Of a stretch of 5,416 nucleotides of DNA, positions 1 to 5,416 are shown in pieces. A model generated the notes under the pieces. That model had not been told where the DNA came from. It did no database searches and saw only the letters and a program-made list of their open reading frames with translations. The translations under genes were made by a program, and so were the position numbers. Position 1 is the first letter of the stretch, and each line of letters opens with the position of its first letter. The DNA is taken from NCBI GenBank assembly GCA_947428535.1, contig CANEMG010000082.1, positions 1 through 5,416 on the forward strand, given 5' to 3'. Source of the DNA: an uncultured Clostridium sp. Its GTDB lineage: Bacteria; Bacillota; Clostridia; TANB77; CAG-508.

Positions 1-141
1 AAAAGTAGTTTTTCCTTTTCCGTTTCGACCTATTAAACCTAGTTTCCAGTCTGTGTCTATATTAAATGATACGTTTTCAAAAACATTTTCTGAATTTCTT
101 TCATAGCCGAATGTTAGGTTATTTACACTTATTAAAGACAT
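1..141 (-). CDS. ABC-F family ATPase, Lsa/CplR-type ribosomal protection protein (N-terminal fragment, runs off left edge)
   Basis: Only the first 47 codons are present; the rest lies beyond the left edge. The start is ATG at 139-141, with GGAGG at 146-150 correctly spaced. The fragment opens with a typical ABC nucleotide-binding core: a strand containing LTFGY (residues 9-13), then the DTDWKLGLIGRNGKGKTTF stretch (residues 29-47). That stretch includes a complete Walker A (G38-RNGKGK-T45). The wording T-D-W-K-L-G before Walker A is characteristic of the Lsa/CplR branch of ABC-F proteins. These are soluble twin-ATPase proteins that bind the ribosomal E site and displace lincosamides, streptogramin A and pleuromutilins. 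Other ABC-F proteins are housekeeping translation factors, so resistance is inferred. The second ATPase domain and the interdomain linker that would decide this are not visible. It appears to have its own promoter at 173-201. Confidence 0.88.
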   Translation of the reverse strand, partial: MSLISVNNLTFGYERNSENVFENVSFNIDTDWKLGLIGRNGKGKTTF

Positions 142-172
142 TTTTCCTCCATAAATATAATATTACTTATAA

Positions 173-201
173 ATAATAACATAAACACCAGTGATTATCA
201 A
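173..201 (-). promoter_or_regulatory. Likely sigma-A-type promoter for the ABC-F gene, overlapping the upstream terminator
   Basis: On the minus strand a -35 box TTGATA (196-201) is followed by a 17-base spacer and a -10 box TATTAT (173-178). Each box differs from consensus by one base. Transcription would begin near 166-168, giving a leader of about 25 bases with GGAGG at 146-150. The -35 box lies across the loop and inner stem of the hairpin at 183-217, and the spacer covers most of its 3' arm. AT-rich DNA yields chance -10 boxes easily, but the exact spacing and the placement directly before a gene support this one. Confidence 0.6.
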
Positions 202-217
202 CTAATTACTGGTGTTT
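183..217 (-). terminator. Stem-loop terminator of the repeat protein/AKR/ECF/DUF1893 unit
   Basis: An inverted repeat begins 14 bases after the DUF1893 stop codon. AAACACCAGT (208-217) pairs perfectly with ACTGGTGTTT (183-192) for 10 base pairs. An A-C mismatch and three more A-T pairs follow, around a 7-base loop (197-203). In the transcript the 3' arm ends in UUU and continues as AUGUUAUUAUUUAU. This is U-rich but interrupted, so termination may be incomplete and some transcripts could run on into the ABC-F gene. The arms are also T-rich on the other strand, but no plus-strand gene points here. Confidence 0.65.
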
Positions 218-231
218 TGTATTTCCTTTTA

Positions 232-642
232 CTATTTCTTTTCTATCATCTCTTTATAAATTTTACTAATATTCTGTTCATCTTTATATTTATTTTCCAT
301 TGGACACATGCCTGTTTTACTGTTGTTTATAATATATTCTGTTAAACTTTTGTATTCGTACTTTATATTATTTTTTTCTAATACGGGTATAGCATATTTA
401 CTCATGACATCAGCATAAATCTCCTTAACTCCTGCAAATGTTAAAATACTACATGCAACTTTTCCTATTACTTTATCTGCTATAATCGCATCTTTTAATG
501 CTAATTTATTTTCCTGTAAAATTTCTTTTATATCATTTATACGATTTTGATAATATTCTTTACATTCTCCATTAGAATACAAAACAACCAAACTAGCATT
601 TTTTTCATATAACCTTTTTTTTACTATTTCTAAATTAGTCAT
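232..642 (-). CDS. DUF1893 (TM1506-like) family protein
   Basis: A 136-residue soluble protein with no signal peptide or membrane segment. It is recognised as DUF1893/TM1506 from the block DAIIADKVIGKVAC (residues 51-64), the segment AGVKEIYADVMS (70-81), and the near C-terminal motif KTGMCPME (109-116). From memory, the Thermotoga maritima member TM1506 has a cytidine deaminase-like fold. The deaminase zinc signature (H/C-A-E with P-C-x-x-C) is not visible here, so deaminase chemistry should not be assumed. Residues 117-136 form a charged tail after the conserved domain. The ATG at 640-642 has AAAGGA at 650-655, and the start overlaps the last codons of the ECF S component gene, which suggests translational coupling. 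It is the last gene of its unit, followed by the hairpin at 183-217. A role in handling or sensing the transported compound is inferred from position only. Confidence 0.85.
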   Translation of the reverse strand: MTNLEIVKKRLYEKNASLVVLYSNGECKEYYQNRINDIKEILQENKLALKDAIIADKVIGKVACSILTFAGVKEIYADVMSKYAIPVLEKNNIKYEYKSLTEYIINNSKTGMCPMENKYKDEQNISKIYKEMIEKK

Positions 643-1195
643 TTTCTAATCCTTTATTTATTAATTTTGCAATTATTGGAACAACTAATAATTGAAGAAT
701 TATTCCTGGTATTCCTATTTTTACACTTTCCATTACTGAAATTCCATAGCTTGAAAATCCTAAAATATTTACTGTTATAAACAATGTTCCTGCATATAGA
801 ATTCTTCCTAAAACTATTGTAGTAATTAGTGAAACATAAGAATTAAATTTCTTATTTAATATGCTTAATAATACTGCATAAATAACAAGTTCTATTAGCA
901 TATATGGTAATCTAGCTAATACTGGCATTCCTGTTAATAAATAACTAAAAACAATTGAACTTCCAGCAACTATGCTACTGCTAATAGTTCCAAATGTTAA
1001 AGCTGCAATCAAAACACATATATGCATTGGTAAAAATATTGCTCCTGCTGTACTTCCAGCTAACATGTGAAATATTCTTGGTAAGGCAATTCCTAATCCA
1101 CTTAACAAAATCGTTCCAACAGTATATACAGCTTTTTTATTTGAAAATAATCCTGTTAAATGATTAGATTTTTTTATATTTTCTACTTTTTCCAT
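635..1195 (-). CDS. ECF transporter S component (substrate-binding membrane subunit), substrate unknown
   Basis: A 186-residue, strongly hydrophobic protein with a short basic cytoplasmic N-terminus (residues 1-20). It has about six membrane segments, roughly 22-40, 47-66, 68-88, 92-114, 120-145 and 158-180. Length and layout fit the small S subunits of energy-coupling factor transporters, which capture a vitamin or similar compound and dock on the shared EcfT-EcfA-EcfA' module. The stretch LPMHICVLIAALTFG (residues 55-69), followed by LLTGMPVLARLPYMLIELVIY (split across segments 3 and 4), is typical of one widespread S subfamily of unassigned specificity. No ATPase or EcfT gene is nearby, so it presumably uses a shared module encoded elsewhere. 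AGGAGGG (1206-1212) stands about 10 bases before the ATG. The gene starts 21 bases after the reductase stop and overlaps the DUF1893 gene by 8 bases. The family call is firm; the substrate cannot be read from the sequence. Confidence 0.85.
   Translation of the reverse strand: MEKVENIKKSNHLTGLFSNKKAVYTVGTILLSGLGIALPRIFHMLAGSTAGAIFLPMHICVLIAALTFGTISSSIVAGSSIVFSYLLTGMPVLARLPYMLIELVIYAVLLSILNKKFNSYVSLITTIVLGRILYAGTLFITVNILGFSSYGISVMESVKIGIPGIILQLLVVPIIAKLINKGLEND
650..655 (-). promoter_or_regulatory. Ribosome binding site of the DUF1893 gene, inside the upstream ECF gene
   Basis: AAAGGA lies 7 bases before the DUF1893 ATG and is formed by the Lys-Gly codons near the end of the ECF S component gene (protein end K-G-L-E-N-D). 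A ribosome finishing the S component would reach the TAA at 635-637 already past this start, which favours coupled translation of the two proteins. Confidence 0.7.
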
Positions 1196-1216
1196 AATAT
1201 TAAATCCCTCCTAAAA

Positions 1217-2350
1217 TTACTTTAATAAGTCTACAAAATTAGACATTGCTTCTGCTATTTTTAATTGTTGAGGACAAACTGCTTCACAACTTTTACATCC
1301 TATACAAGCACTTGGTTTTTTATCATCTGGTAAAGCACTTATGGCCATTGGAGCTATAAAACCTCCTCCTGTAAATACATGTTCATTATATAATGCAAGT
1401 ATTTTAGGAATATCAATTCCTTTTGGACAATGTGCTGTACAATAACGACAAGATGTACAAGGAAGAGTATTTCCTTTTACCATATTTCTTGCCATTTCTA
1501 TTAAAGCTTTCATTTCAGCTTCATTTAATGGTTTATCTTCTTCAAAAGTTTTTATATTTTCCTTAAGTTGTTCCATTGATGACATTCCTGAAAGTACTAC
1601 TTTAACTCCTGGTATTGTTTGTAAAAATCTAAATGCCCAACCTGGTACTGTTTCATCTGGTCTAAGCTCTTTTAATTTGCTTTCATTTTCTTCTGAAAGT
1701 TTAGCAAGCTTTCCTCCCCTTAATGGCTCCATAACCCAGACTGGAATGTTAAGTTTATCTAAATATTCTATTTTTGCTTTTGCATCTTGGAATTCGTAAT
1801 CTAAATAATTTAACTGCACTTGGCAAAATTCCATATATTTACCATAACCATCTAAGAATTTTTTCATAACATCAAAACTTCCATGTACTGAAAATCCTAA
1901 ATGTTTTATTCTGCCAACTTCTTTTTGTTTTAATAAGTAATCTAATATTCCATATTTTGGATATAAATATGGATCAACATTTTTTTCATAGACATTATGA
2001 ATTAAATAAAAATCAAAATACTCCATTCCTGTTTTTTCTAATTGTTTTTCAAATATTTCTTCTACTTTATCCATATTTGATAAATCATATCCTGGAAATT
2101 TTGTTGCTAAATAAAAACTGTCTCTTGGATATTTTTGCAACACTTTTCCTATAACTAATTCTGATTCTCCATTATGATATCCCCAAGCTGTATCGAAATA
2201 ATTTATTCCTTTATTTATTGCATATTCTACCATTTTTGCTGTTTCTTCTTCATCTATTGGTGTATCTCCATCTATGCCTTTATTAGGTAATCTCATTGTT
2301 CCTAAACCTAGATTTGATAATTTTAATCCTTTAAATTCTTTATAAAGCAT
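1217..2350 (-). CDS. Aldo/keto reductase with C-terminal ferredoxin-like 2x[4Fe-4S] domain
   Basis: A 377-residue cytosolic oxidoreductase. Residues 1-270 form an aldo/keto reductase barrel with the catalytic tetrad in place: D53 (in YFDTAWGY), Y58, K84 (in ATKFPG) and H118 (in FYLIHN). The later segments VMEPLRGGKL (207-215) and VVLSGMSS (251-258) match the cofactor-binding part of the fold. The C-terminus carries two cysteine clusters, C298-x2-C301-x2-C304-x3-C308-P and C349-x2-C352-x2-C355-x3-C359-P, each able to hold a 4Fe-4S cluster. This is the COG1453-type architecture common in anaerobes, and the length is normal for it. Such proteins probably link carbonyl reduction to ferredoxin-like electron transfer, but the physiological substrate is generally unknown and is not indicated here. 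AAGGAGG (2357-2363) is ideally placed before the ATG. The gene begins 22 bases after the repeat protein stop, so the two are probably co-transcribed. Confidence 0.93.
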   Translation of the reverse strand: MLYKEFKGLKLSNLGLGTMRLPNKGIDGDTPIDEEETAKMVEYAINKGINYFDTAWGYHNGESELVIGKVLQKYPRDSFYLATKFPGYDLSNMDKVEEIFEKQLEKTGMEYFDFYLIHNVYEKNVDPYLYPKYGILDYLLKQKEVGRIKHLGFSVHGSFDVMKKFLDGYGKYMEFCQVQLNYLDYEFQDAKAKIEYLDKLNIPVWVMEPLRGGKLAKLSEENESKLKELRPDETVPGWAFRFLQTIPGVKVVLSGMSSMEQLKENIKTFEEDKPLNEAEMKALIEMARNMVKGNTLPCTSCRYCTAHCPKGIDIPKILALYNEHVFTGGGFIAPMAISALPDDKKPSACIGCKSCEAVCPQQLKIAEAMSNFVDLLK

Positions 2351-2372
2351 CTTTTTCCTCCTTACTTTTTTG

Positions 2373-3956
2373 TTAACTTATATTAAATTTTCTTTTATCT
2401 TCTTCTGTTAGTTCAAAAAATCTCACATTGCTATTTTTCTTTTTCCATAGAGTTAATGCATTTTCTCCCACAAAAGCAACTATCCCATCTTGTCTTCCAA
2501 CTCTATATTTGCACACTTTAAAAGGTATATTAATACTAGAAAAATCTGATATCTTGATATTTTTTAAATTAGGACAATCTGTGATTGCCATATTAGAAGC
2601 TGATTCAATATTAGGAAAAGTAATTTCTTCTAAATTTGTTTCTTTAAAACAGCTTAGTATATTTTGTGGTCTTCCTAAAATGTATAATTTTAAATCTCCT
2701 AGAAAAGTTACTTTAGTAAGATTCTTGCATCCTAAAAAAGCATCCTCTCCAAGATTTATTATACTTTTTGAAAAAGTAATTTCTGTTATATTAGTACAAT
2801 TTTTAAATGCCCTTTCCCCTATCATTTCAATTTTTCCAAATGAAATTTCTTTTAACTTTTCACAATTTGTAAAACAGTCTTTTCCTATACAAGCATACGT
2901 TTTATCTGGGCTTAACTTAATGTTAGAAGCGTTTTTTTCTTCTAAAAATTCTATTTTTTCTAATTTTTTCCAACTTGAATTTTTATCTAAATTATAACTT
3001 GCTATACCATTAGTTGCAATCGTGATCTTTTTAGTATTTTCTATTATATCTCTTTCTAAATACTCTTTTGCATATTCTATGTTTCCATCTTCTAATTCTA
3101 ATTTAAAAGCTGGCCCTTTTTCTGTTGACCATAAAAAATCCATTCTATTATGTCTTATTGATTTACTAAAACTAGAGAATATCCTTTCAAATAATGATTT
3201 GTTTTTATAGATATCTAGTCCATTATTATCTGAATCAGAAAAGCTTTTAGAATCTTCTTTTGTATATGTTATTGCATTTTCCTGAAGATTTCCAATTATT
3301 TCTAAATGATCATCTCTGGATCTTACATTTTTAATCATTAAAATTTGTTGCCATAGTTTATAATTATATAAATCTTTTTCAGATACTTTTTTCGCAAGAT
3401 CTATTAAATTTTGTTTTCTTATTTTATCGTTTAATTCATTTTTAGCTCCTTCAAATAAAGTCTCTTTTAACGCATTTACTAAAAATTCTTTTTTGCAACA
3501 TTTAAATACTTTTGTAAAATCTAGCACACCTTCTTTTTGAAGTTGATAAATTATATTATCTAAAGTTGCTTGACCTATATGTTTTGTATATGTCATTTCT
3601 TCTACTGGATTGTGTGCTCTACTATTCCAAACTCTAATATCATTTTGTAAATCTTCCCAAGATTTTCTTATTTTTTCTAAAGTTTCAGCATCAATTTTAT
3701 TTTCATTAGCACTTTCAATTATATTATTTGTTTTTAGTATATAATAATCTATATCAGAATTTAAATTTATCATCTCTGATAATATCTGCAGAGATATTTC
3801 ATCAAATCCTTCTGATTTATTATCAGTGTCTAATACAATATCTTTTGCTTTCTCTCTTATTTTTTCTAGTTTACTTTCATATTCATTTGCTTTATCAAAT
3901 TGATTTAATACTTTTACTTCTTTAAGTAATAAATCAAACTCTTTTTTATTTATCAT
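2373..3956 (-). CDS. Cytosolic BspA-type (LRR_5) leucine-rich repeat protein with unknown helical N-terminal region
   Basis: A 527-residue protein I cannot assign to a function. There is no signal peptide, membrane segment or cell-wall anchor, so it is predicted to stay in the cytoplasm. Residues 1-235 are charged and mainly helical; 1-40 look coiled-coil-like, and 90-230 contain repeated Lys/Glu helices with a C153-C154 pair. Residues 236-300 form a linker and a mixed segment (DFLWSTEKGPAFKLELEDGN). From about 328 to 477 there are repeats of BspA/Treponema type, the clearest being IGKDCFTNCEKLKEISF (357), IGERAFKNCTNITEITF (379) and LGEDAFLGCKNLTKVTF (402). Two degenerate copies follow at about 433 and 456. 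Residues 480-527 form a different, probably capping, tail. ATG 3954-3956 has GGAGAG at 3962-3967 and a promoter just upstream. It is the first gene of the unit with the reductase, ECF S component and DUF1893 genes. Repeats of this type normally bind proteins; the partner is unknown. Confidence 0.8.
   Translation of the reverse strand: MINKKEFDLLLKEVKVLNQFDKANEYESKLEKIREKAKDIVLDTDNKSEGFDEISLQILSEMINLNSDIDYYILKTNNIIESANENKIDAETLEKIRKSWEDLQNDIRVWNSRAHNPVEEMTYTKHIGQATLDNIIYQLQKEGVLDFTKVFKCCKKEFLVNALKETLFEGAKNELNDKIRKQNLIDLAKKVSEKDLYNYKLWQQILMIKNVRSRDDHLEIIGNLQENAITYTKEDSKSFSDSDNNGLDIYKNKSLFERIFSSFSKSIRHNRMDFLWSTEKGPAFKLELEDGNIEYAKEYLERDIIENTKKITIATNGIASYNLDKNSSWKKLEKIEFLEEKNASNIKLSPDKTYACIGKDCFTNCEKLKEISFGKIEMIGERAFKNCTNITEITFSKSIINLGEDAFLGCKNLTKVTFLGDLKLYILGRPQNILSCFKETNLEEITFPNIESASNMAITDCPNLKNIKISDFSSINIPFKVCKYRVGRQDGIVAFVGENALTLWKKKNSNVRFFELTEEDKRKFNIS
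2526..2888 (-). repeat. BspA-type leucine-rich repeat array within the protein
   Basis: The region encodes residues 357-477, about five copies of a 22-24-residue unit. The unit follows the pattern I-G-x-x-A/C-F-x-x-C-x-x-L/I-x-x-I/V-x-F. The first three units are regular. The fourth (starting near I433) has lost the G-x-x-A part, and the fifth (near M456) keeps only D-C-P-N-L-K-N-I-K-I. A possible earlier half-unit, WKKLEKIEF, sits at residues 329-337. The repeats are visible in protein but diverged at DNA level, so this is not a recent tandem duplication. Confidence 0.75.
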
Positions 3957-3986
3957 ATGTACTCTCCAAATTTATTTTATATAAAA

Positions 3987-4015
3987 ATTATATCTATATA
4001 AATATATTTTTACAA
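3987..4015 (-). promoter_or_regulatory. Sigma-A-type promoter of the repeat protein/AKR/ECF/DUF1893 unit
   Basis: On the minus strand TTGTAA (4010-4015) is followed by exactly 17 bases and a perfect -10 box TATAAT (3987-3992). Transcription would start near 3980, giving a short leader of about 24 bases before ATG 3956. The leader is too short for a riboswitch. The rest of the 116-base gap (3957-4072) is almost pure A/T, and I see no convincing operator or terminator in it. Confidence 0.65.
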
Positions 4016-4072
4016 GAGTAATTTTTATATACAATTTATTTTTTACTTTTTCATTATTCCTTATTATTGAAA

Positions 4073-4738
4073 TTATTTTCTTCCAAACACCACTGGCTTT
4101 CCACCAGCAAAATATATTTTTTCGTTTTCATATATTAAAGCTTGAGAATCTGTTATTGCATATACAGGAAATGGATTATCCTCTAATACATCATCATAAA
4201 AAGCTTTATCCCATTGACTACGATCTTTTCTTAGATAATGAGGTATTATATTTGTATCTATTAAACCTAAATTTCTATCTTTAATTTCTGATGCGTGTTT
4301 ATTATATCTTGTAAACCAGTATTTATCGCTTTCTATTTGTTTTCCTAATACCATAGATCCTGCTGATGTTCCCATTACAACTTTTTCATTTACTATTTCT
4401 TTTAAAGTCTCATCAAATCTTGTTTCTTTAAAAATTTGTGGTAAGATAAATTGTTTTCCTCCAACTATATATATTAGATCTGCATCTAAACATCTTTGTT
4501 TTGCTTCTTCTTTACTGTATGCTCTTAAATTCACAAAATCAATATTTCCACCAATATATTTAGTAATACGTAACAACTCATTTATAAGCCACCTTTTGCT
4601 CATTGTTCCAGGTAATGCTGTATATGCTTCGTTTATTATAGCTATGTTTATATTTTCTAAAGGCTTACCTACTAACTCAGATACTTTATTTGCAATTTCA
4701 TCTGTACAAAATCCTTGTGAAGCTAAAACTAATTTCAT
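4073..4738 (-). CDS. Peptidase S51 (peptidase E-like) / type 1 glutamine amidotransferase-like protein
   Basis: A 221-residue cytosolic protein of the S51 family, which includes the Asp-X dipeptidase peptidase E and cyanophycinase-like enzymes. The nucleophile elbow is VMGTSAGSMVLG (residues 121-132) with S125 as the expected catalytic serine. H167 in IIPHYL is the likely catalytic histidine. The third member is uncertain; E136 or D138 are candidates. The substrate-loop segment reads IYIVGGKQFILPQ (89-101), where peptidase E usually has a GGGN-type motif, so specificity may differ. The late strand YAITDSQALIY (193-203), followed by YFAGGKPVVFG, is normal for the fold. Length is close to the roughly 230 residues of peptidase E. 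The ATG at 4736-4738 has GGAGG at 4746-4750. The gene lies 42 bases after proA with no visible terminator between, so co-transcription is likely. No stop signal of good quality follows it. The family is clear; the substrate is not. Confidence 0.85.
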   Translation of the reverse strand: MKLVLASQGFCTDEIANKVSELVGKPLENINIAIINEAYTALPGTMSKRWLINELLRITKYIGGNIDFVNLRAYSKEEAKQRCLDADLIYIVGGKQFILPQIFKETRFDETLKEIVNEKVVMGTSAGSMVLGKQIESDKYWFTRYNKHASEIKDRNLGLIDTNIIPHYLRKDRSQWDKAFYDDVLEDNPFPVYAITDSQALIYENEKIYFAGGKPVVFGRK

Positions 4739-4780
4739 ATTTTTTCCTCCAAACTTATTTTTAATAAATTTTATTCTATT

Positions 4781-5416
4781 CTATCTAATTTGTCCATTTC
4801 CATAAATTATATATTTTGTTGTTGTAAGTTCTTTTAATCCCATTGGTCCTCTAGCGTGAAGTTTTTGAGTGCTAATTCCTATTTCTGCACCAAATCCAAA
4901 TTCTCCACCATCTGTAAAACGTGTAGAAGCATTTACATATACACTGCTACTATCAATTTCGTTTAAGAACTTTCTTGCATTTTCATAATTTTTAGTAATA
5001 ATACTTTCTGAATGTTTTGTACTATATTTATTAATATGTTCAATTGCTCTTTCTAAATGTTCAACTGTTTTTAAAGATATAATAAGATCTAAATATTCTG
5101 TCCCCCAATCTTCTTCAGTAGCTTCTATAATATTACCAGAAATTTGACAGGCTAATTTATCTCCTCTTATTTCAACATTTTTCTTTGATAATCTTTCTAC
5201 TAATAATGGAATAAATTCTTTTGCAATATTTTGATGAATGACCAAAGATTCGCAAGCATTACATACTCCTGTTCTTTGTGTTTTAGCATTCTCAATAATA
5301 TTAAGTGCCATATCATAATCTGCTGTTTCATCTACATATACATGGCAATTCCCTGTTCCTGTTTCAATTACTGGAATAGTGCTGTTTTCAACCACTGTTT
5401 TTATTAATCCTGCACC
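4781..5416 (-). CDS. proA: Glutamate-5-semialdehyde dehydrogenase (gamma-glutamyl phosphate reductase), C-terminal half
   Basis: ProA reduces gamma-glutamyl phosphate to glutamate-5-semialdehyde with NADPH, the second step of proline synthesis from glutamate, in the cytosol. The reading frame is open to the right edge, giving 211 residues against about 415 in the full enzyme, so roughly the N-terminal half is missing from the window. The GTG at 5393-5395 is an internal valine, not a start: the preceding codons read G-A-G-L-I-K-T, the usual continuation of ProA. Diagnostic blocks are [16 protein letters not shown] and [16 protein letters not shown] with the catalytic cysteine (the first Cys, about residue 52 of the visible part). 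Further blocks are the segment starting D-W-G-T-E-Y-L-D, and [20 protein letters not shown] with [15 protein letters not shown] near the end. Nothing is broken in the visible part. proB would be expected upstream, beyond the window. The peptidase S51 gene follows 42 bases downstream. Confidence 0.96.
   Translation of the reverse strand, partial: GAGLIKTVVENSTIPVIETGTGNCHVYVDETADYDMALNIIENAKTQRTGVCNACESLVIHQNIAKEFIPLLVERLSKKNVEIRGDKLACQISGNIIEATEEDWGTEYLDLIISLKTVEHLERAIEHINKYSTKHSESIITKNYENARKFLNEIDSSSVYVNASTRFTDGGEFGFGAEIGISTQKLHARGPMGLKELTTTKYIIYGNGQIR

Noticed and set aside
132..182. A 16-codon minus-strand reading frame starting at ATG 180-182 and ending inside the ABC-F gene, which could be a leader peptide for drug-responsive attenuation.
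   Set aside because: It has no good ribosome site, its start lies upstream of the predicted transcription start, and no alternative hairpin follows it. It also overlaps the ABC-F ribosome site, as chance frames in AT-rich DNA often do.
1957..2154. Plus-strand open frame of 65 codons inside the aldo/keto reductase gene.
   Set aside because: It is antisense to a gene with complete catalytic motifs, its protein is a Phe/Leu-rich string typical of reversed AT-rich coding sequence, and it has no ribosome site.
2428..3210. Two plus-strand open frames (189 and 62 codons) opposite the leucine-rich repeat gene.
   Set aside because: The minus-strand frame shows true repeats, a ribosome site and a promoter. 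The plus-strand products are low-complexity shadows with no recognisable domain.
3728..3925. Plus-strand 65-codon hydrophobic frame opposite the start of the repeat protein gene.
   Set aside because: The Leu/Ile/Tyr-rich composition is the complement of Lys/Asn/Asp-rich coding sequence; there is no start signal or partner gene.
3957..4009. A/T palindromes such as TTTTATATAAAA near the repeat protein promoter as an operator.
   Set aside because: Short TA-rich palindromes are expected by chance in a gap with this composition, and there is no second copy to suggest a regulator site.
4021..4072. Possible terminator after the peptidase gene (partly symmetric TCAATAATAAGGAATAATGA and a TTAC-TCTT-GTAA mini-hairpin).
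   Set aside because: The first does not pair beyond three bases and the second has only four weak base pairs; neither would be stable enough to stop transcription.
4596..4805. Plus-strand 69-codon frame opposite the peptidase gene start and the gap before it.
   Set aside because: It covers the peptidase N-terminus and its ribosome site on the other strand and has no features of its own.
5393..5395. GTG as the start of a short 204-codon proA-like gene.
   Set aside because: The frame continues upstream to the window edge with conserved ProA sequence (G-A-G-L-I-K-T), so this is an internal valine of a gene cut by the window.

Overview
The window is a very AT-rich stretch of bacterial DNA in which every supported gene lies on the minus strand, so it reads right to left. 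Strong purine-rich ribosome sites, short intergenic gaps, TGG for tryptophan, and the gene set point to a low-GC anaerobic Bacillota, most likely a Clostridia-like organism. That set is a Lsa/CplR-type ABC-F protein, an ECF transporter S component with no ATPase beside it, an Fe-S aldo/keto reductase and a cytosolic BspA-type leucine-rich repeat protein. The taxon is an inference; a fusobacterium cannot be excluded.

Right-hand unit (4073-5416): the C-terminal half of proA (glutamate-5-semialdehyde dehydrogenase, proline biosynthesis) runs off the right edge. It is followed after 42 bases by a peptidase S51 (peptidase E-like) gene. I see no terminator between them or in the 116-base gap after the peptidase.

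Middle unit (232-4015): a good sigma-A-type promoter (TTGTAA, 17 bases, TATAAT) drives four tightly packed genes. In order of transcription these are a leucine-rich repeat protein of unknown function, an aldo/keto reductase with two C-terminal 4Fe-4S motifs, an ECF transporter S component, and a DUF1893 (TM1506-like) protein whose start overlaps the end of the S component gene by 8 bases. The gaps are 22, 21 and -8 bases. A stem-loop at 183-217 closes the unit. The S component and the DUF1893 protein are probably functionally linked (uptake of an unidentified small molecule and its sensing or processing). The role of the reductase and the repeat protein in that unit is unknown.

Left edge (1-141): the N-terminal 47 codons of an ABC-F ATPase of the Lsa/CplR antibiotic-resistance type. 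A likely promoter for it (TTGATA, 17 bases, TATTAT) sits inside the terminator stem-loop of the middle unit, so termination and initiation share the same bases.

There is no stretch of 300 bases or more without a gene. I saw no tRNA, rRNA, CRISPR array, insertion sequence or attachment site. Nothing here is clearly a new defence or mobile system; the least explained items are the repeat protein and its linkage to the transporter unit.
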